Shown here: piece by piece, positions 26,058 to 34,284 of the stretch
Position numbering within the stretch: position 1 is the first letter of the stretch
Layout: every line of letters begins with the position of its first letter
Origin: Oscillatoria salina IIICB1
Lineage (GTDB): Bacteria > Cyanobacteriota > Cyanobacteriia > Cyanobacteriales > SIO1D9
Direction: 5' to 3'
Assembly: GCF_020144665.1 (NCBI RefSeq)
Contig: NZ_JAAHBQ010000051.1
Coordinates: forward strand, 1 to 45,959
DNA: 45,959 nucleotides
Notes under the pieces: model-generated
What the model was told of the DNA's origin: nothing
Database searches by the model: none
What the model saw: the letters and a program-made list of their open reading frames with translations, nothing else
Made by a program: the position numbers and the translations under genes

Positions 26058-26844
26058 GGTCTTTTTCCACACTAATAATACTGCGTTCGGGAAAACTATT
26101 CCAGTTTCCGGCGAACAAAGGTTCTGAAGCAATAATTACCGCACCAGGATAGCTAGGGTCATCTCTCATCCAGTAGAGACTTGGCATCGGTAAAAAGTTA
26201 GCATAACGACTAGCAACTAATTTCTTACCATTGCTAATAATAATATTAGCAGCAAACTTAACTTTGGCTATCTTCGTCATTTCAGTAATTTTTATTATCG
26301 CTCGTGCCAAAGCATTTTCCAGAGTAATTTCTGGAAATTCTTGTAATTCATTCAGTACTAAGGCAAAAATATGTTCCGAATCAGTGTTACCTTTAATCCA
26401 TTGATAGGTGTAGTCGTTAAGTAAACTTCTGATGGGTCTGTACAAGGTATAGCGAAAATTGTCAATATGACCATTGTGAATAAATAACAATCGATCAGCA
26501 AAATCTTGGTGTAAATTTTCGCTACTAAAAGGCTGGGAATTACTTAAATCTACTGCTAATCCTGGAGTAGCACTACGGACGTAGGCTAAATTACAATGTG
26601 AGTTCACATAGCGACTAAGATGAGGTAAATTAAGATCGCTCCAAATTGGTTGGGTACTTTTGTAAATATAGGGATTTGTTTCTTGTTCCAAATGATACCA
26701 ACCAATACCAAAACCATCCGCATTGAGAATTGCCGATCGCATTTCGCGGGGTTGATAACTTTGTACGATTAAGGAGTGTTCTGGTTTAGACAGAATTTGT
26801 TCGAGTTGAATTGGCTTTCCAAGGTAGCCTAGTAAACGGCACAT
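26032..26844 (-). CDS. egtC: Gamma-glutamyl hercynylcysteine sulfoxide hydrolase EgtC (class II glutamine amidotransferase)
   Basis: A 270-residue Ntn-hydrolase. The chain opens MCRLLGYLGKP, so Cys2 becomes the N-terminal nucleophile after Met removal. Family segments ADGFGIGWYHLEQE, LLFIHNGHIDNF and GNTDSEHIFALVL follow. EgtC removes the gamma-glutamyl group from the sulfoxide made by EgtB, so its presence points to a gamma-glutamylcysteine-using route as in mycobacteria. It is first in the egtC-egtB pair on the minus strand. Upstream lies the 566-base repeat-rich gap, with no promoter I can identify. A different class II amidotransferase is the alternative, but linkage to egtB argues strongly for EgtC. 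Confidence 0.88.
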   Translation of the reverse strand: MCRLLGYLGKPIQLEQILSKPEHSLIVQSYQPREMRSAILNADGFGIGWYHLEQETNPYIYKSTQPIWSDLNLPHLSRYVNSHCNLAYVRSATPGLAVDLSNSQPFSSENLHQDFADRLLFIHNGHIDNFRYTLYRPIRSLLNDYTYQWIKGNTDSEHIFALVLNELQEFPEITLENALARAIIKITEMTKIAKVKFAANIIISNGKKLVASRYANFLPMPSLYWMRDDPSYPGAVIIASEPLFAGNWNSFPERSIISVEKDLEVTINQL

Positions 26845-27410
26845 AATTTTTAGGGATTAGTGATTAGGGAATGGGAAATGGGGACTGGGGACACCGGAAG
26901 AGGGGGAAGAAGGAGTTATCAGTTATCAGTTATCAGTAGGGACTGAGGACTGGGAAATTGGGGAGAATTGGAAGATAAACTGCTAATTGATCGGTGTTCA
27001 CTGGTAACTGGTAACTGGTAACTGGTAACTGGTAACTGCTAACTGGTAACTGCTAACTGCTAACTGGTAACTGCTAACTGGTAACTGCTAACTGGTAACT
27101 GGTAACTGGTAACTGGTAACTGGTAACTGCTAACTGGTAACTGCTAACTGCTAACTGGTAACTGGTAACTGCTAACTGGTAACTGGTAACTGGTAACTGC
27201 TAACTGCTAACTGGTAACTGGTAACTGGTAACTGGTAACTGGTAACTGGTAACTGGTAACTGGTAACTGCTAACTGGTAACTGGTAACTGCTAACTGGTA
27301 ACTGTTCACTGATAACTGTTCACTGATAACTGGTAACTGATAACTGGTAACTGATAACTGGTAACTGTTCACTGTTCACTGATAACTGTTCACTAGATTA
27401 ATTAATAATA
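26845..27410. other. Repeat-rich intergenic region upstream of the JAMM gene
   Basis: No gene is visible. The left part (26860-26960) contains GGGGACT- and TTATCAG-type units; the right part, 26998-27396, is a pure heptanucleotide array. A 66-codon open frame on the minus strand (27172-27372) is only the array read as a seven-residue period (SYQLAVT-like) and is not a gene. Confidence 0.85.
26998..27396. repeat. 57-unit heptanucleotide tandem array
   Basis: 399 bases made of 57 seven-base units in unbroken phase, consensus T(A/C)ACTGN. The first six positions are nearly fixed, while the seventh is G or C through the first 43 units; the last 14 units alternate TAACTG and TCACTG and end in G, T or A. 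It is a cyanobacterial STRR-type array and lies 14 bases before the JAMM start codon. Confidence 0.95.
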
Positions 27411-27917
27411 ATGAACCAAAGTAGAATCGAAGTTCACTTAGAACATTTGCAAAAGATACGCACTCACGCGGAAAGAACTTATCCAGAGGAGTGCTGTGGG
27501 TTGCTCATTGGTAAGATTAACAAAAATCACAAAATTTTGACCGAAGTGTGGGAAACTGAAAATAGCTGGAACGAAGAAGCGGCGGAGTTATTTGCGGAAG
27601 GTGAGGGTGTCGAAAAGCGAGACACAAGTAAACGTCACAATTTCAGTATCGCCCCAGAAGTAATGCTGCAAGCAGAGAAAACAGTGCGCGATCGCCAGCT
27701 TAACATTATCGGGATTTATCATTCCCATCCAGATTATCCCGCCGAACCTTCAGAATTCGATCGCGCGATCGCTTGGCAACAATACTCGTATATCATAGTT
27801 TCTGTCCCTCAAGGACGAGCAGCAACTTTACAAAGCTGGACGCTTGACGATCGCGATCGCTTTCAACTTGAAGAAATTGTTACAGTTAAATCTACTGCTA
27901 ACCAAAATGAACCATAA
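27411..27917 (+). CDS. JAMM/MPN+ metalloprotease (Mov34 family, M67)
   Basis: A 168-residue protein with the complete JAMM zinc motif: a Glu in YPEECCGLLIGK and HSHPDYPAEPSEFD (HxHP-x6-SxFD). Prokaryotic JAMM proteins remove C-terminal residues or sulfur adducts from ubiquitin-like sulfur carriers (as Mec in mycobacterial cysteine synthesis). The next gene encodes a MoeB/rhodanese activating enzyme, the partner of such carriers, so the two likely work on the same small protein. No ThiS/MoaD/CysO-like gene lies in the window. The heptamer array ends just upstream; no clear Shine-Dalgarno is visible. Confidence 0.88.
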   Translation: MNQSRIEVHLEHLQKIRTHAERTYPEECCGLLIGKINKNHKILTEVWETENSWNEEAAELFAEGEGVEKRDTSKRHNFSIAPEVMLQAEKTVRDRQLNIIGIYHSHPDYPAEPSEFDRAIAWQQYSYIIVSVPQGRAATLQSWTLDDRDRFQLEEIVTVKSTANQNEP

Positions 27918-28057
27918 AGGATTAGAATGTTTTTTCTGCCTACATTCAAATTAACCACAGATGGACGGACATGAGGTAAACAGGTACAAATAAACAAATT
28001 TTTTAGCTGTTTCCTCAGCTAATTTCCCTGATATCTAAGTTTTAGACTCGAATAGCC

Positions 28058-29230
28058 ATGCTTAATCCTAATTTAGAAGAAATTCAACTAAATAAAGAAG
28101 AATACGAACGCTACTCTCGTCATATAATTTTGCCAGAGGTAGGACTAGAAGGACAAAAACGTCTCAAAGCTGCTAGCGTTCTTTGTATCGGTACTGGTGG
28201 ACTCGGTTCGCCTTTACTTTTATATCTCGCGGCTGCTGGAATTGGACGTATTGGTATTGTTGACTTTGATATTGTCGATAGTTCTAACTTACAGCGTCAA
28301 ATTATTCACGCTACCTCTTGGGTTGGTAAACCAAAAATTGAGTCCGCGAAACACAGCATTTTAGAAATTAATCCTTTCTGTCAGGTGGATTTGTATAATA
28401 CCCGACTTTCTTCGGAAAATGCTCTGGAGATAATGAAACCTTACGATGTGGTAGTTGATGGAACCGATAATTTCCCCACTCGCTATCTCACCAATGATGC
28501 TTGTGTGATGCTGGGTAAACCGAATGTCTATGGTTCGATTTTCCGCTTTGAAGGACAAGCAACTGTTTTTAACTACGAAGATGGTCCTAACTACCGCGAT
28601 TTATTCCCTGAACCCCCACCGCCGGGAATGGTTCCTTCTTGTGCTGAAGGTGGTGTTTTAGGGGTTCTCTGTGGGATTATTGGCTCAATTCAAGCTACGG
28701 AAACGATTAAAGTAATTTTGGGCGCAGGTGATACTCTCAGCGGTCGCTTGCTGTTGTACAATGCCTTAGATATGAAATTCCGCGAATTGAAGTTGCGACC
28801 GAACCCAGAACGCCCGGTTATCGAGAAATTAATTGATTACGAGCAATTCTGTGGTATTCCCCAAGCACGAGCAGAGGAGGCTAAACAGCGCATGGAAATG
28901 GCGGAAATAACGGTACAGGAGTTGAAGCAATTGCTAGATGGCAGTGCTAATGACTTTGTTTTGGTGGATGTGAGAAACCCGAATGAATACGAAATTGCCA
29001 AAATTCCGGGTGCTATTCTCGTACCTTTACCAGATATCGAGAATGGTGTTGGTATCGACAAAATTAAAGAAATTAGCAATGGTAAGCGTTTAGTTGCTCA
29101 TTGTAAGATGGGCGGACGTTCGGCGAAAGCTCTCGGCATTCTCAAAGAATTTGGTATTCAGGGAACGAACGTTAAAGGTGGTATTCTCGCTTGGAGCCGA
29201 GAAGTTGACTCTAGCGTGCCAGAATATTAA
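28058..29230 (+). CDS. MoeB/ThiF-type adenylyltransferase with rhodanese domain (MoeZ-like)
   Basis: A 390-residue fusion. Residues about 15-270 form the E1-like domain: YSRHIILPEVG, the nucleotide loop GTGGLGSPLLLYLAAAG, DFDIVDSSNLQRQ, and PSCAEGGVLGVLCG. Residues about 285-388 form a rhodanese domain with VLVDVRNPNEYEIA and the active-site loop CKMGGRS. It adenylates a ubiquitin-like sulfur carrier and transfers sulfur to it, for molybdopterin, thiamine, tRNA thiolation or cysteine pathways. The zinc CxxC pair of E. coli MoeB is replaced by NPERPVI, which I recall as normal in cyanobacterial homologues. The neighbouring JAMM gene is 140 bases upstream, same strand. Confidence 0.9.
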   Translation: MLNPNLEEIQLNKEEYERYSRHIILPEVGLEGQKRLKAASVLCIGTGGLGSPLLLYLAAAGIGRIGIVDFDIVDSSNLQRQIIHATSWVGKPKIESAKHSILEINPFCQVDLYNTRLSSENALEIMKPYDVVVDGTDNFPTRYLTNDACVMLGKPNVYGSIFRFEGQATVFNYEDGPNYRDLFPEPPPPGMVPSCAEGGVLGVLCGIIGSIQATETIKVILGAGDTLSGRLLLYNALDMKFRELKLRPNPERPVIEKLIDYEQFCGIPQARAEEAKQRMEMAEITVQELKQLLDGSANDFVLVDVRNPNEYEIAKIPGAILVPLPDIENGVGIDKIKEISNGKRLVAHCKMGGRSAKALGILKEFGIQGTNVKGGILAWSREVDSSVPEY

Positions 29231-29264
29231 ACAATTCGAATTTCGTGGGAGTGGGGGTTTCTTT

Positions 29265-29375
29265 CAGTAACCAGTTGTCAGTTATCAGTAGAGAGTAGAG
29301 ATTGGAAACAAGGAAGAGGGGGTTTTCACTGTTCACTGTTCACTGTTTCCAGTCCCCCAGTCCCCAATCCCCAGT
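29265..29375. repeat. Short composite of heptanucleotide repeats
   Basis: Four CAGTTAN-type units (29265-29292), three TCACTGT units (29326-29346), then CCCCAGT, CCCCAAT, CCCCAGT (29355-29375). The same two unit families occur together upstream of the JAMM gene and before the MscS gene, so this is a dispersed composite element. It lies immediately before the Cys-pair repeat gene. Confidence 0.8.
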
Positions 29376-29394
29376 AACCTATAATGCTGAGAAA

Positions 29395-29904
29395 ATGGTC
29401 AAACAAATCAGGAGTACAATTCGTTTAGGAGCGATCGCGTCTCTACAAGTAGGTTTATTGGCAATGGCAATTCCTAGTAGTCCTACTTTAGCTACCGATT
29501 TTAATCAATTTAATGTCTGCGCTCGCGAATTGCGTAGCGTGGGAATTTCTCCAGAAGAATCGTCTGCGGCTTGTGCTGGCGCTCTCAAACCCAAGGATTT
29601 ATCAATCTGCGTGCTGAGAATTTACGAGCGTACGCCAATCTTAGCGCGAGAGGCTCTCGATACTTGCTTCCGCGTCAGACAGCCTGTAGAATTGTCCTTC
29701 TGTGTGGCGGAAATCAGCCAAGAAACGAAAAATCCTAATAATAGTCAAGTTCTCGAAAATTGTCGTCTCAGCTTGATTCCTAAGCGTTTTTCTCAATGTG
29801 TTGTTGGTTTAACCAGAGAAATCGATCTTTCTCCAGCAGCAGCGATGGAAAATTGTATCGATGCGGAAGATTTCCCTCGCGAGTTGTTTCCTACCTTTGA
29901 ATAA
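29395..29904 (+). CDS. Exported protein with four Cys-pair repeats, function unknown
   Basis: A 169-residue protein; I start at the ATG at 29395 since the longer frame runs through repeat DNA. Residues 1-33 are a signal peptide ending at LATDF. Eight Cys follow at 42, 60, 72, 91, 103, 123, 135 and 154: the spacing alternates between 18-20 and exactly 12. Thus each of four units of about 31 residues has two Cys, and consecutive units are joined by C-x11-C. Each unit reads C-(A/V)-x-x-L/I followed by helix-like stretches with Ala near the second Cys. The family looks like a disulfide-pinned helical hairpin array in the periplasm, but I recognise no named domain. It is downstream of the MoeZ-like gene and converges on the cyclase gene. 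Confidence 0.7.
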   Translation: MVKQIRSTIRLGAIASLQVGLLAMAIPSSPTLATDFNQFNVCARELRSVGISPEESSAACAGALKPKDLSICVLRIYERTPILAREALDTCFRVRQPVELSFCVAEISQETKNPNNSQVLENCRLSLIPKRFSQCVVGLTREIDLSPAAAMENCIDAEDFPRELFPTFE

Positions 29905-29916
29905 TTTTTTCTGAGG

Positions 29917-31902
29917 TTAAAGCAGAAATTGTTCGCAACGCCTGAGATAATTTTTCGCTACGGTGTCGTTAGGGTTTACCTCCAGACAGTTGGCAAATTG
30001 CTGTCTGGCTTCCGCCAACTTTCCCTGAAAAAATAACCAAATAGCTTGTTCAAAAACGGTTTTGGTGATTAATTTACATTCTTTAACTGCGGGAGGATCG
30101 GCATCAAAAACTTCAAAAACGGCAACGGTTTTTGATTTACCTGAGACTTGGACGCGATCGACGAAGCGCAAATTATATTTTTCTGGTTTAGTTAAACTGG
30201 CAAAAGTGTGATGGGAAACTAATACGGATACGCCATATTCTTTGGTCAAATGTTCTAACCGAGAAGCCAAGTTAACTGCATCACCAATTACTGTACTATC
30301 GAGGCGAGATTCTCCTCCCACGGTACCTAACATTAGCAAACCCGTATTAATCCCAATTCCAATTTTGAGTGGTGGTCTTTCTGGGCGATCGCGAGTAGTA
30401 TTATATTGAGCAAGTCTGTGCATCATCGTAATTGCTGCCTTGACAGCATCGTCTGCACTACCGTTAAATAAAGCCATTAAACCATCGCCGATATACTTAT
30501 CAATAAACCCTCGATTTTCCATAATTGCAGGTTCCATCCGACTCAAATAAGCATTTATAAATTTAAAGTTATCTTCCGGTGTCATTCCTTCAGATAACCT
30601 GGTAAAGCCGCGAATGTCAGCGAAGAGAATTGACATTTTCTTTTCTACTTGATCGCCAACTTGAATATCAACAATACTTTGTTTATTTAATAATTGCAGA
30701 AATTGAGATGGAACAAAGCGTTCGTTGGCTTTATTAAGTTGCAGCAATTGTTCTGTAAACTCAATTCGTTCTACTTCTGCTTGTTTGCTGGCGGTAATAT
30801 CGACAACAAAACCTTGATAATAAAGCAATTCGCTATGTTCGTTGTAAACAGAACGAGCATTTTCGCTAATCCAAATAATCGAACCATCTTGACGATAAAC
30901 TTGTGATTCAAATCCGGATATTTCTCCCTGTTTTCTCATTATTTCGATAAACTGACTTCGGCGCTGGGAATCTACATAAACTTGTTGACTGATGTCGGTA
31001 ATTGCTAACATTAAATCTTCTGGACTGTCGTAACCGTAAAGTTGAGCTAAAGCTGGATTAACATTCAGATAGCGACCTTCAGGTGTAGTTTGAAAGATAC
31101 CTTCAAGGGCATTTTCAAAGATACTCCGATATTTATGTTCTGCTTGTTTGATTGCTTTTTCAGCTTGTTTGCGGGCGGTAATATCTTGAAAAACAGCGAT
31201 CGCATAAATAATTTTACCCGATTCGTCATAAATCGGCGTTCCGCGCACTTCTAGGGGAATAATTCGCTCTTGGTGACGAATTTCTATATCGTCGAGGATC
31301 GCACTTTGTCCTTGTAAAGCTAAAATTAAGGCATCGCGATCGCGAGGATAAATTTCCTCACTACCCGCTAGATAAGCTTGGTAAACTTCTCTAAGTTCCT
31401 CAAGTTCTTTATCCCAGACGATATCTTTACCAAGAATTCGTTTCGCGGTACGATTAGCATAGTAAGGTTTACCACTACAATCGACTACAAACACCCCCAC
31501 AGGAATTGCTTCGAGAAATTGAGCTAGGCGGATCTCACTTTGCTCGACTGTATCTTTTAACTTTTCCTCTAATAACTCAGTTAAAGCATCGTTGTGTTCG
31601 GCGATCGTTTCTAGCAAAATTTCTAAATCTGCCTTTTCCTGGCTCACCATTGCTAAGACTGACTCTAGTTTGGCTTCTGCTCGTCGCTTTTCTGCTACTT
31701 CTGCTTCTAGTTTTTCATTAGCTCGATATAATTCTGCTTGGACGTTATCAGCATGATTGTTAACAGTTTCCAGTAAAATTTCTAAATCTGCTTTATCCTG
31801 CTTTAATTTCTCTATTTCTCGGCGCTGATTTTCTATTTGAAATAATAACCATTCTGGGGATGTTTCCTTATTTGGTAACATGGGGTTTTTCTGGGCTTTC
31901 AT
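29917..31902 (-). CDS. PAS-PAS class III adenylate/guanylate cyclase
   Basis: A 661-residue soluble protein. A coiled coil fills about 15-130 and contains two copies of KADLEILLET. Two PAS/PAC domains follow (about 130-250 and 255-380), then a class III cyclase domain (about 425-600) with SILFADIRGFTRLSE, the metal-binding DKYIGDGLMALF, KIGIGINTG and VIGDAVNLASRLE. The last 45 residues look like one TPR unit (GKLAEARQQFANCLEVNP). The metal Asp residues are present, so it should be active, most likely producing cAMP. PAS ligands are unknown. A STAS gene is 40 bases upstream on the same strand, so the cyclase is probably the last gene of a signalling operon that begins with the HATPase-like gene. 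Confidence 0.88.
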   Translation of the reverse strand: MKAQKNPMLPNKETSPEWLLFQIENQRREIEKLKQDKADLEILLETVNNHADNVQAELYRANEKLEAEVAEKRRAEAKLESVLAMVSQEKADLEILLETIAEHNDALTELLEEKLKDTVEQSEIRLAQFLEAIPVGVFVVDCSGKPYYANRTAKRILGKDIVWDKELEELREVYQAYLAGSEEIYPRDRDALILALQGQSAILDDIEIRHQERIIPLEVRGTPIYDESGKIIYAIAVFQDITARKQAEKAIKQAEHKYRSIFENALEGIFQTTPEGRYLNVNPALAQLYGYDSPEDLMLAITDISQQVYVDSQRRSQFIEIMRKQGEISGFESQVYRQDGSIIWISENARSVYNEHSELLYYQGFVVDITASKQAEVERIEFTEQLLQLNKANERFVPSQFLQLLNKQSIVDIQVGDQVEKKMSILFADIRGFTRLSEGMTPEDNFKFINAYLSRMEPAIMENRGFIDKYIGDGLMALFNGSADDAVKAAITMMHRLAQYNTTRDRPERPPLKIGIGINTGLLMLGTVGGESRLDSTVIGDAVNLASRLEHLTKEYGVSVLVSHHTFASLTKPEKYNLRFVDRVQVSGKSKTVAVFEVFDADPPAVKECKLITKTVFEQAIWLFFQGKLAEARQQFANCLEVNPNDTVAKNYLRRCEQFLL

Positions 31903-31942
31903 ATTGGTAAATATCTTCTCAGTTTTTACCTGAACTAATATT

Positions 31943-32287
31943 TTAACTCAGCTTTAATTCCAACCCAGGCATTAAACGTTGTAAGTTCTTTAGAGATTTG
32001 GCTTGCCAGGGAATAGTTTTTGAGCCTAAAACTACCATTTTGGTATTTTTCTTTTTGCGAATATTAATGACAAATTTGGACAACATACTAATACCAGAAC
32101 TATTAAGAAATTCCAATTCTTCTAAATTCAAAGTAATGATGTTTGGTTCCATTTCCGCAACTTTTTCTAGTAAGGCAAAAATTGGTGCTGATTCTTCACT
32201 ACCACTAAGACGAAGGGAACCTTGACACTTCACAGTAGTAGTATCTGAATCGTACCAAATGCGATAATTGTCTGTTTTAATCTCCAT
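31943..32287 (-). CDS. STAS-domain anti-sigma factor antagonist
   Basis: A 114-residue protein with a STAS fold: strands and helix around TVKCQGSLRLSG, NIITLNLEELEFLNSSGISM, and VVLGSKTIPW. The Ser in LNSSGISML is at the position phosphorylated in SpoIIAA-type antagonists. It resembles Slr1859 of the Synechocystis icfG cluster. I start at the ATG at 32287 because a GAGG lies six bases before it. Its likely partner is the HATPase-like protein encoded just upstream, and a SpoIIE-type phosphatase (for example the CHASE2 protein at 14924-17017) could reverse the phosphorylation. Pairing with the distant phosphatase is inference. Confidence 0.82.
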   Translation of the reverse strand: MEIKTDNYRIWYDSDTTTVKCQGSLRLSGSEESAPIFALLEKVAEMEPNIITLNLEELEFLNSSGISMLSKFVINIRKKKNTKMVVLGSKTIPWQAKSLKNLQRLMPGLELKLS

Positions 32288-32327
32288 TCTTACCTCGATA
32301 ATCATGTTGTCTAAAGTTAATGTTATC

Positions 32328-32912
32328 TTATACTGTTAGCTGCACCATTGTTGTCACAGTCGTAACTTCTGATTCTTGATGTACTGTCTCAAATTTCCAG
32401 CCTAGCTTGGCACCATAATCATTAATCATTGTCAGATAGCCTAACTTAGAACTACTGCACGCAACATCTTCTGCGTTTTCCTCCAACTGACGTATATATA
32501 ACTCTTCTGGATCGCCAGTAACTAATTCTTTAATATACAAAATAAAACTTTCTACTTCTTCTTGGGCAATGCTATTGCGGGTTACAAAAATAATGGAATC
32601 GCTGTTCATATGCAGTTGAATGCTAATAGTATAAGAAGATTTTTCATCATTAAACTTCATAGCATTTTCTAGCAATTCGTTGGCAATATAGCCCACGGCA
32701 CCTTTGATTTCTTCTTTTTTATTTATGGCAGCCGTTACTCGTTCATTTCCTGGAAAAAAAGTGGTCATATAATCTGCCATAAAATCGGCGGATAAACCAT
32801 TATTTCGCCAGCGTTGTTTTAAGGGAACAGAACTTGGAGAAAATCTCATCACTAATGACTCGTCACTAACAGGGAGATTCTCAACAAAATTCCCAAAAAC
32901 TTGTGTTTTCAT
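32328..32912 (-). CDS. HATPase-like anti-sigma/serine kinase protein (Slr1861/DUF6272 type)
   Basis: A 194-residue protein. The N-box of the GHKL ATPase fold is recognisable in GYIANELLENAMKFNDE (Glu and Asn), and a G-box-like KLGYLTMINDYGAKLGW comes near residue 160. It resembles Slr1861 of Synechocystis, reported to phosphorylate STAS proteins of the icfG cluster. The ATP lid region is short. Its gene is first of a three-gene block with the STAS and cyclase genes (40-base gaps), matching a partner-switching module. The icfG cluster regulates carbon and glucose responses, but the role here is unproven. Confidence 0.78.
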   Translation of the reverse strand: MKTQVFGNFVENLPVSDESLVMRFSPSSVPLKQRWRNNGLSADFMADYMTTFFPGNERVTAAINKKEEIKGAVGYIANELLENAMKFNDEKSSYTISIQLHMNSDSIIFVTRNSIAQEEVESFILYIKELVTGDPEELYIRQLEENAEDVACSSSKLGYLTMINDYGAKLGWKFETVHQESEVTTVTTMVQLTV

Positions 32913-33266
32913 TCTCTTCGTAAACTCCTTAATTTCAACTTTTCCGACATAGCGAGCGATCTTGATTTGGCTACATACTACAGTGATTTTGTCATTTACT
33001 CTGGGTTAGAGTAATCTATTCTCACCCCACTTCTACTTACTGACTAGCTTGATTTATCTTAACCTAACTCTGTAGTAACAGGTTGGTACGGCGATCGCTA
33101 CTCGGAGCGAGTAAATTGTCCGCTCTAAGTAGAAATTAGTTGCTTTGATTTTGGTAAAAAAGATGACATAATGATTTTAAAGTTTATTCTCTTCTTTGTT
33201 TATTATCTCTCTCGGTTGTAGTAGTGGTAGTTAATCTTGATTAAAACTTGATGATGTAAAAGCAAG
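32913..33266. promoter_or_regulatory. Divergent intergenic region between HATPase-like and GDPD genes
   Basis: About 354 bases without a gene. It must carry the promoters of two divergent units. TACTCG (33099-33104) and CGAGTA (33108-33113) form a six-pair hairpin with a three-base loop next to a HIP1 site at 33091-33098. No confident -10/-35 pair was found. Confidence 0.4.
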
Positions 33267-34022
33267 ATGAAGAAATTGGTTTTAGTCGCTCATCGGGGTT
33301 TTTCCGCGATCGCTCCAGAAAATACTCTTGCTGCTTTGTCTGCGGCGATCGCTGCACCGACTCTCTGGTACCCTGGAGGGGTGGGTGCAGTGGAGTTCGA
33401 TCTGCAATTGTCTGCTGATGGTATACCTGTAATTATTCACGATTCTACTCTCGATCGTACTACTAATGGTCGCGGTCTTGTTCGAGAAAAGTCCCTAGCA
33501 CAATTGAAGCAATTGTCTGCTGGGAGTTGGTTTAGTAGTCAGTTTGCTGAAGAAAAAATTCCTACTTTTCAAGAAGCTCTCGATTTACTCAAACCTACTA
33601 ATTTACAAGTTTATGCTGAAGTTAAACAAGGGGATCTCTGGAATACAACTAGTCTAGATAATTTTGTCGCTAAGATTTTGTCTCAAGGGTGGTATAAACG
33701 CTGTATTGTTACTTCTTTTAACGATAGTTTTCTCCAACAAGTTGCTATTCGTTCCCCAGATATTACTTTGGGTTTCTATCCTACTACACTGGATGATTAT
33801 TCGCAAAAGTTACGCCAAGCTACTAGCAGAGGTAATGCTGTTTTGCTCTGTGAATATCATCTTTTACTCGCATATCCTATTTTGATTGAAACTACTTATC
33901 AAGAAGATGTCGATTTGGTTGCTTGGACTGTCGATAATCCCACCGATTTACACCAATTAGTTGCTCTGGGTGTGAATCAAATTGTTACTAATTCTTTACT
34001 CGATCGCCAGTTATTTTTTTAG
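33267..34022 (+). CDS. Glycerophosphodiester phosphodiesterase family protein
   Basis: A 251-residue cytoplasmic protein of the GDPD TIM-barrel family. The catalytic His-Arg pair is in VAHRGFSAIAPENTL, metal ligands in AVEFDLQLSADG, and the second His in VIIHDSTLDRTTNGRG, followed by YAEVKQG and a C-terminal VDLVAWTVDN. These enzymes hydrolyse glycerophosphodiesters to glycerol-3-phosphate and an alcohol, in phospholipid recycling or phosphate supply. No signal peptide is visible. The stop codon overlaps the convergent small membrane ORF by four bases. Confidence 0.9.
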   Translation: MKKLVLVAHRGFSAIAPENTLAALSAAIAAPTLWYPGGVGAVEFDLQLSADGIPVIIHDSTLDRTTNGRGLVREKSLAQLKQLSAGSWFSSQFAEEKIPTFQEALDLLKPTNLQVYAEVKQGDLWNTTSLDNFVAKILSQGWYKRCIVTSFNDSFLQQVAIRSPDITLGFYPTTLDDYSQKLRQATSRGNAVLLCEYHLLLAYPILIETTYQEDVDLVAWTVDNPTDLHQLVALGVNQIVTNSLLDRQLFF

Positions 34023-34216
34023 TCAATTTTTTCTTGACTTTTTTTCGATTTCGGGATATTATTTTTATAATGGGAATATTGACTAAAAAGTTTTACTGTC
34101 AAGATTCCCATTATACTATAAATTAGTAATATCAGAAAAACAGCAAAAATGCAACCCAAAAGAATCTTGAGCCTGAAAGAATTTGTCTTAAAAAACGTTA
34201 ACTTAAAAGAAGCCAA
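34019..34216 (-). CDS. Possible small membrane protein
   Basis: A 65-codon frame with a TTG start, one strong hydrophobic segment (ILLGCIFAVFLILLIYSIMG) and a basic C-terminus. It overlaps the end of the GDPD gene by four bases. A GAGGTAGG lies about 15 bases upstream of the TTG, rather far for a ribosome-binding site. I recognise no family. It may be a real single-pass protein or chance in AT-rich DNA. Confidence 0.35.
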   Translation of the reverse strand: MASFKLTFFKTNSFRLKILLGCIFAVFLILLIYSIMGILTVKLFSQYSHYKNNIPKSKKSQEKID

Positions 34217-34284
34217 CTATTTGACGAGATCCTACCTCATCTATACCAAAGATAACAAGTAATAGCGATAATAGCAACCGAGGA

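Noticed and set aside
27172-27372. 66-codon frame on the minus strand within the heptamer array
   Set aside because: It is only the array translated as a seven-residue period (SYQLAVT-like), so not a gene.
26998-27396. CRISPR array
   Set aside because: The unit is seven bases with no spacers and no cas genes nearby.
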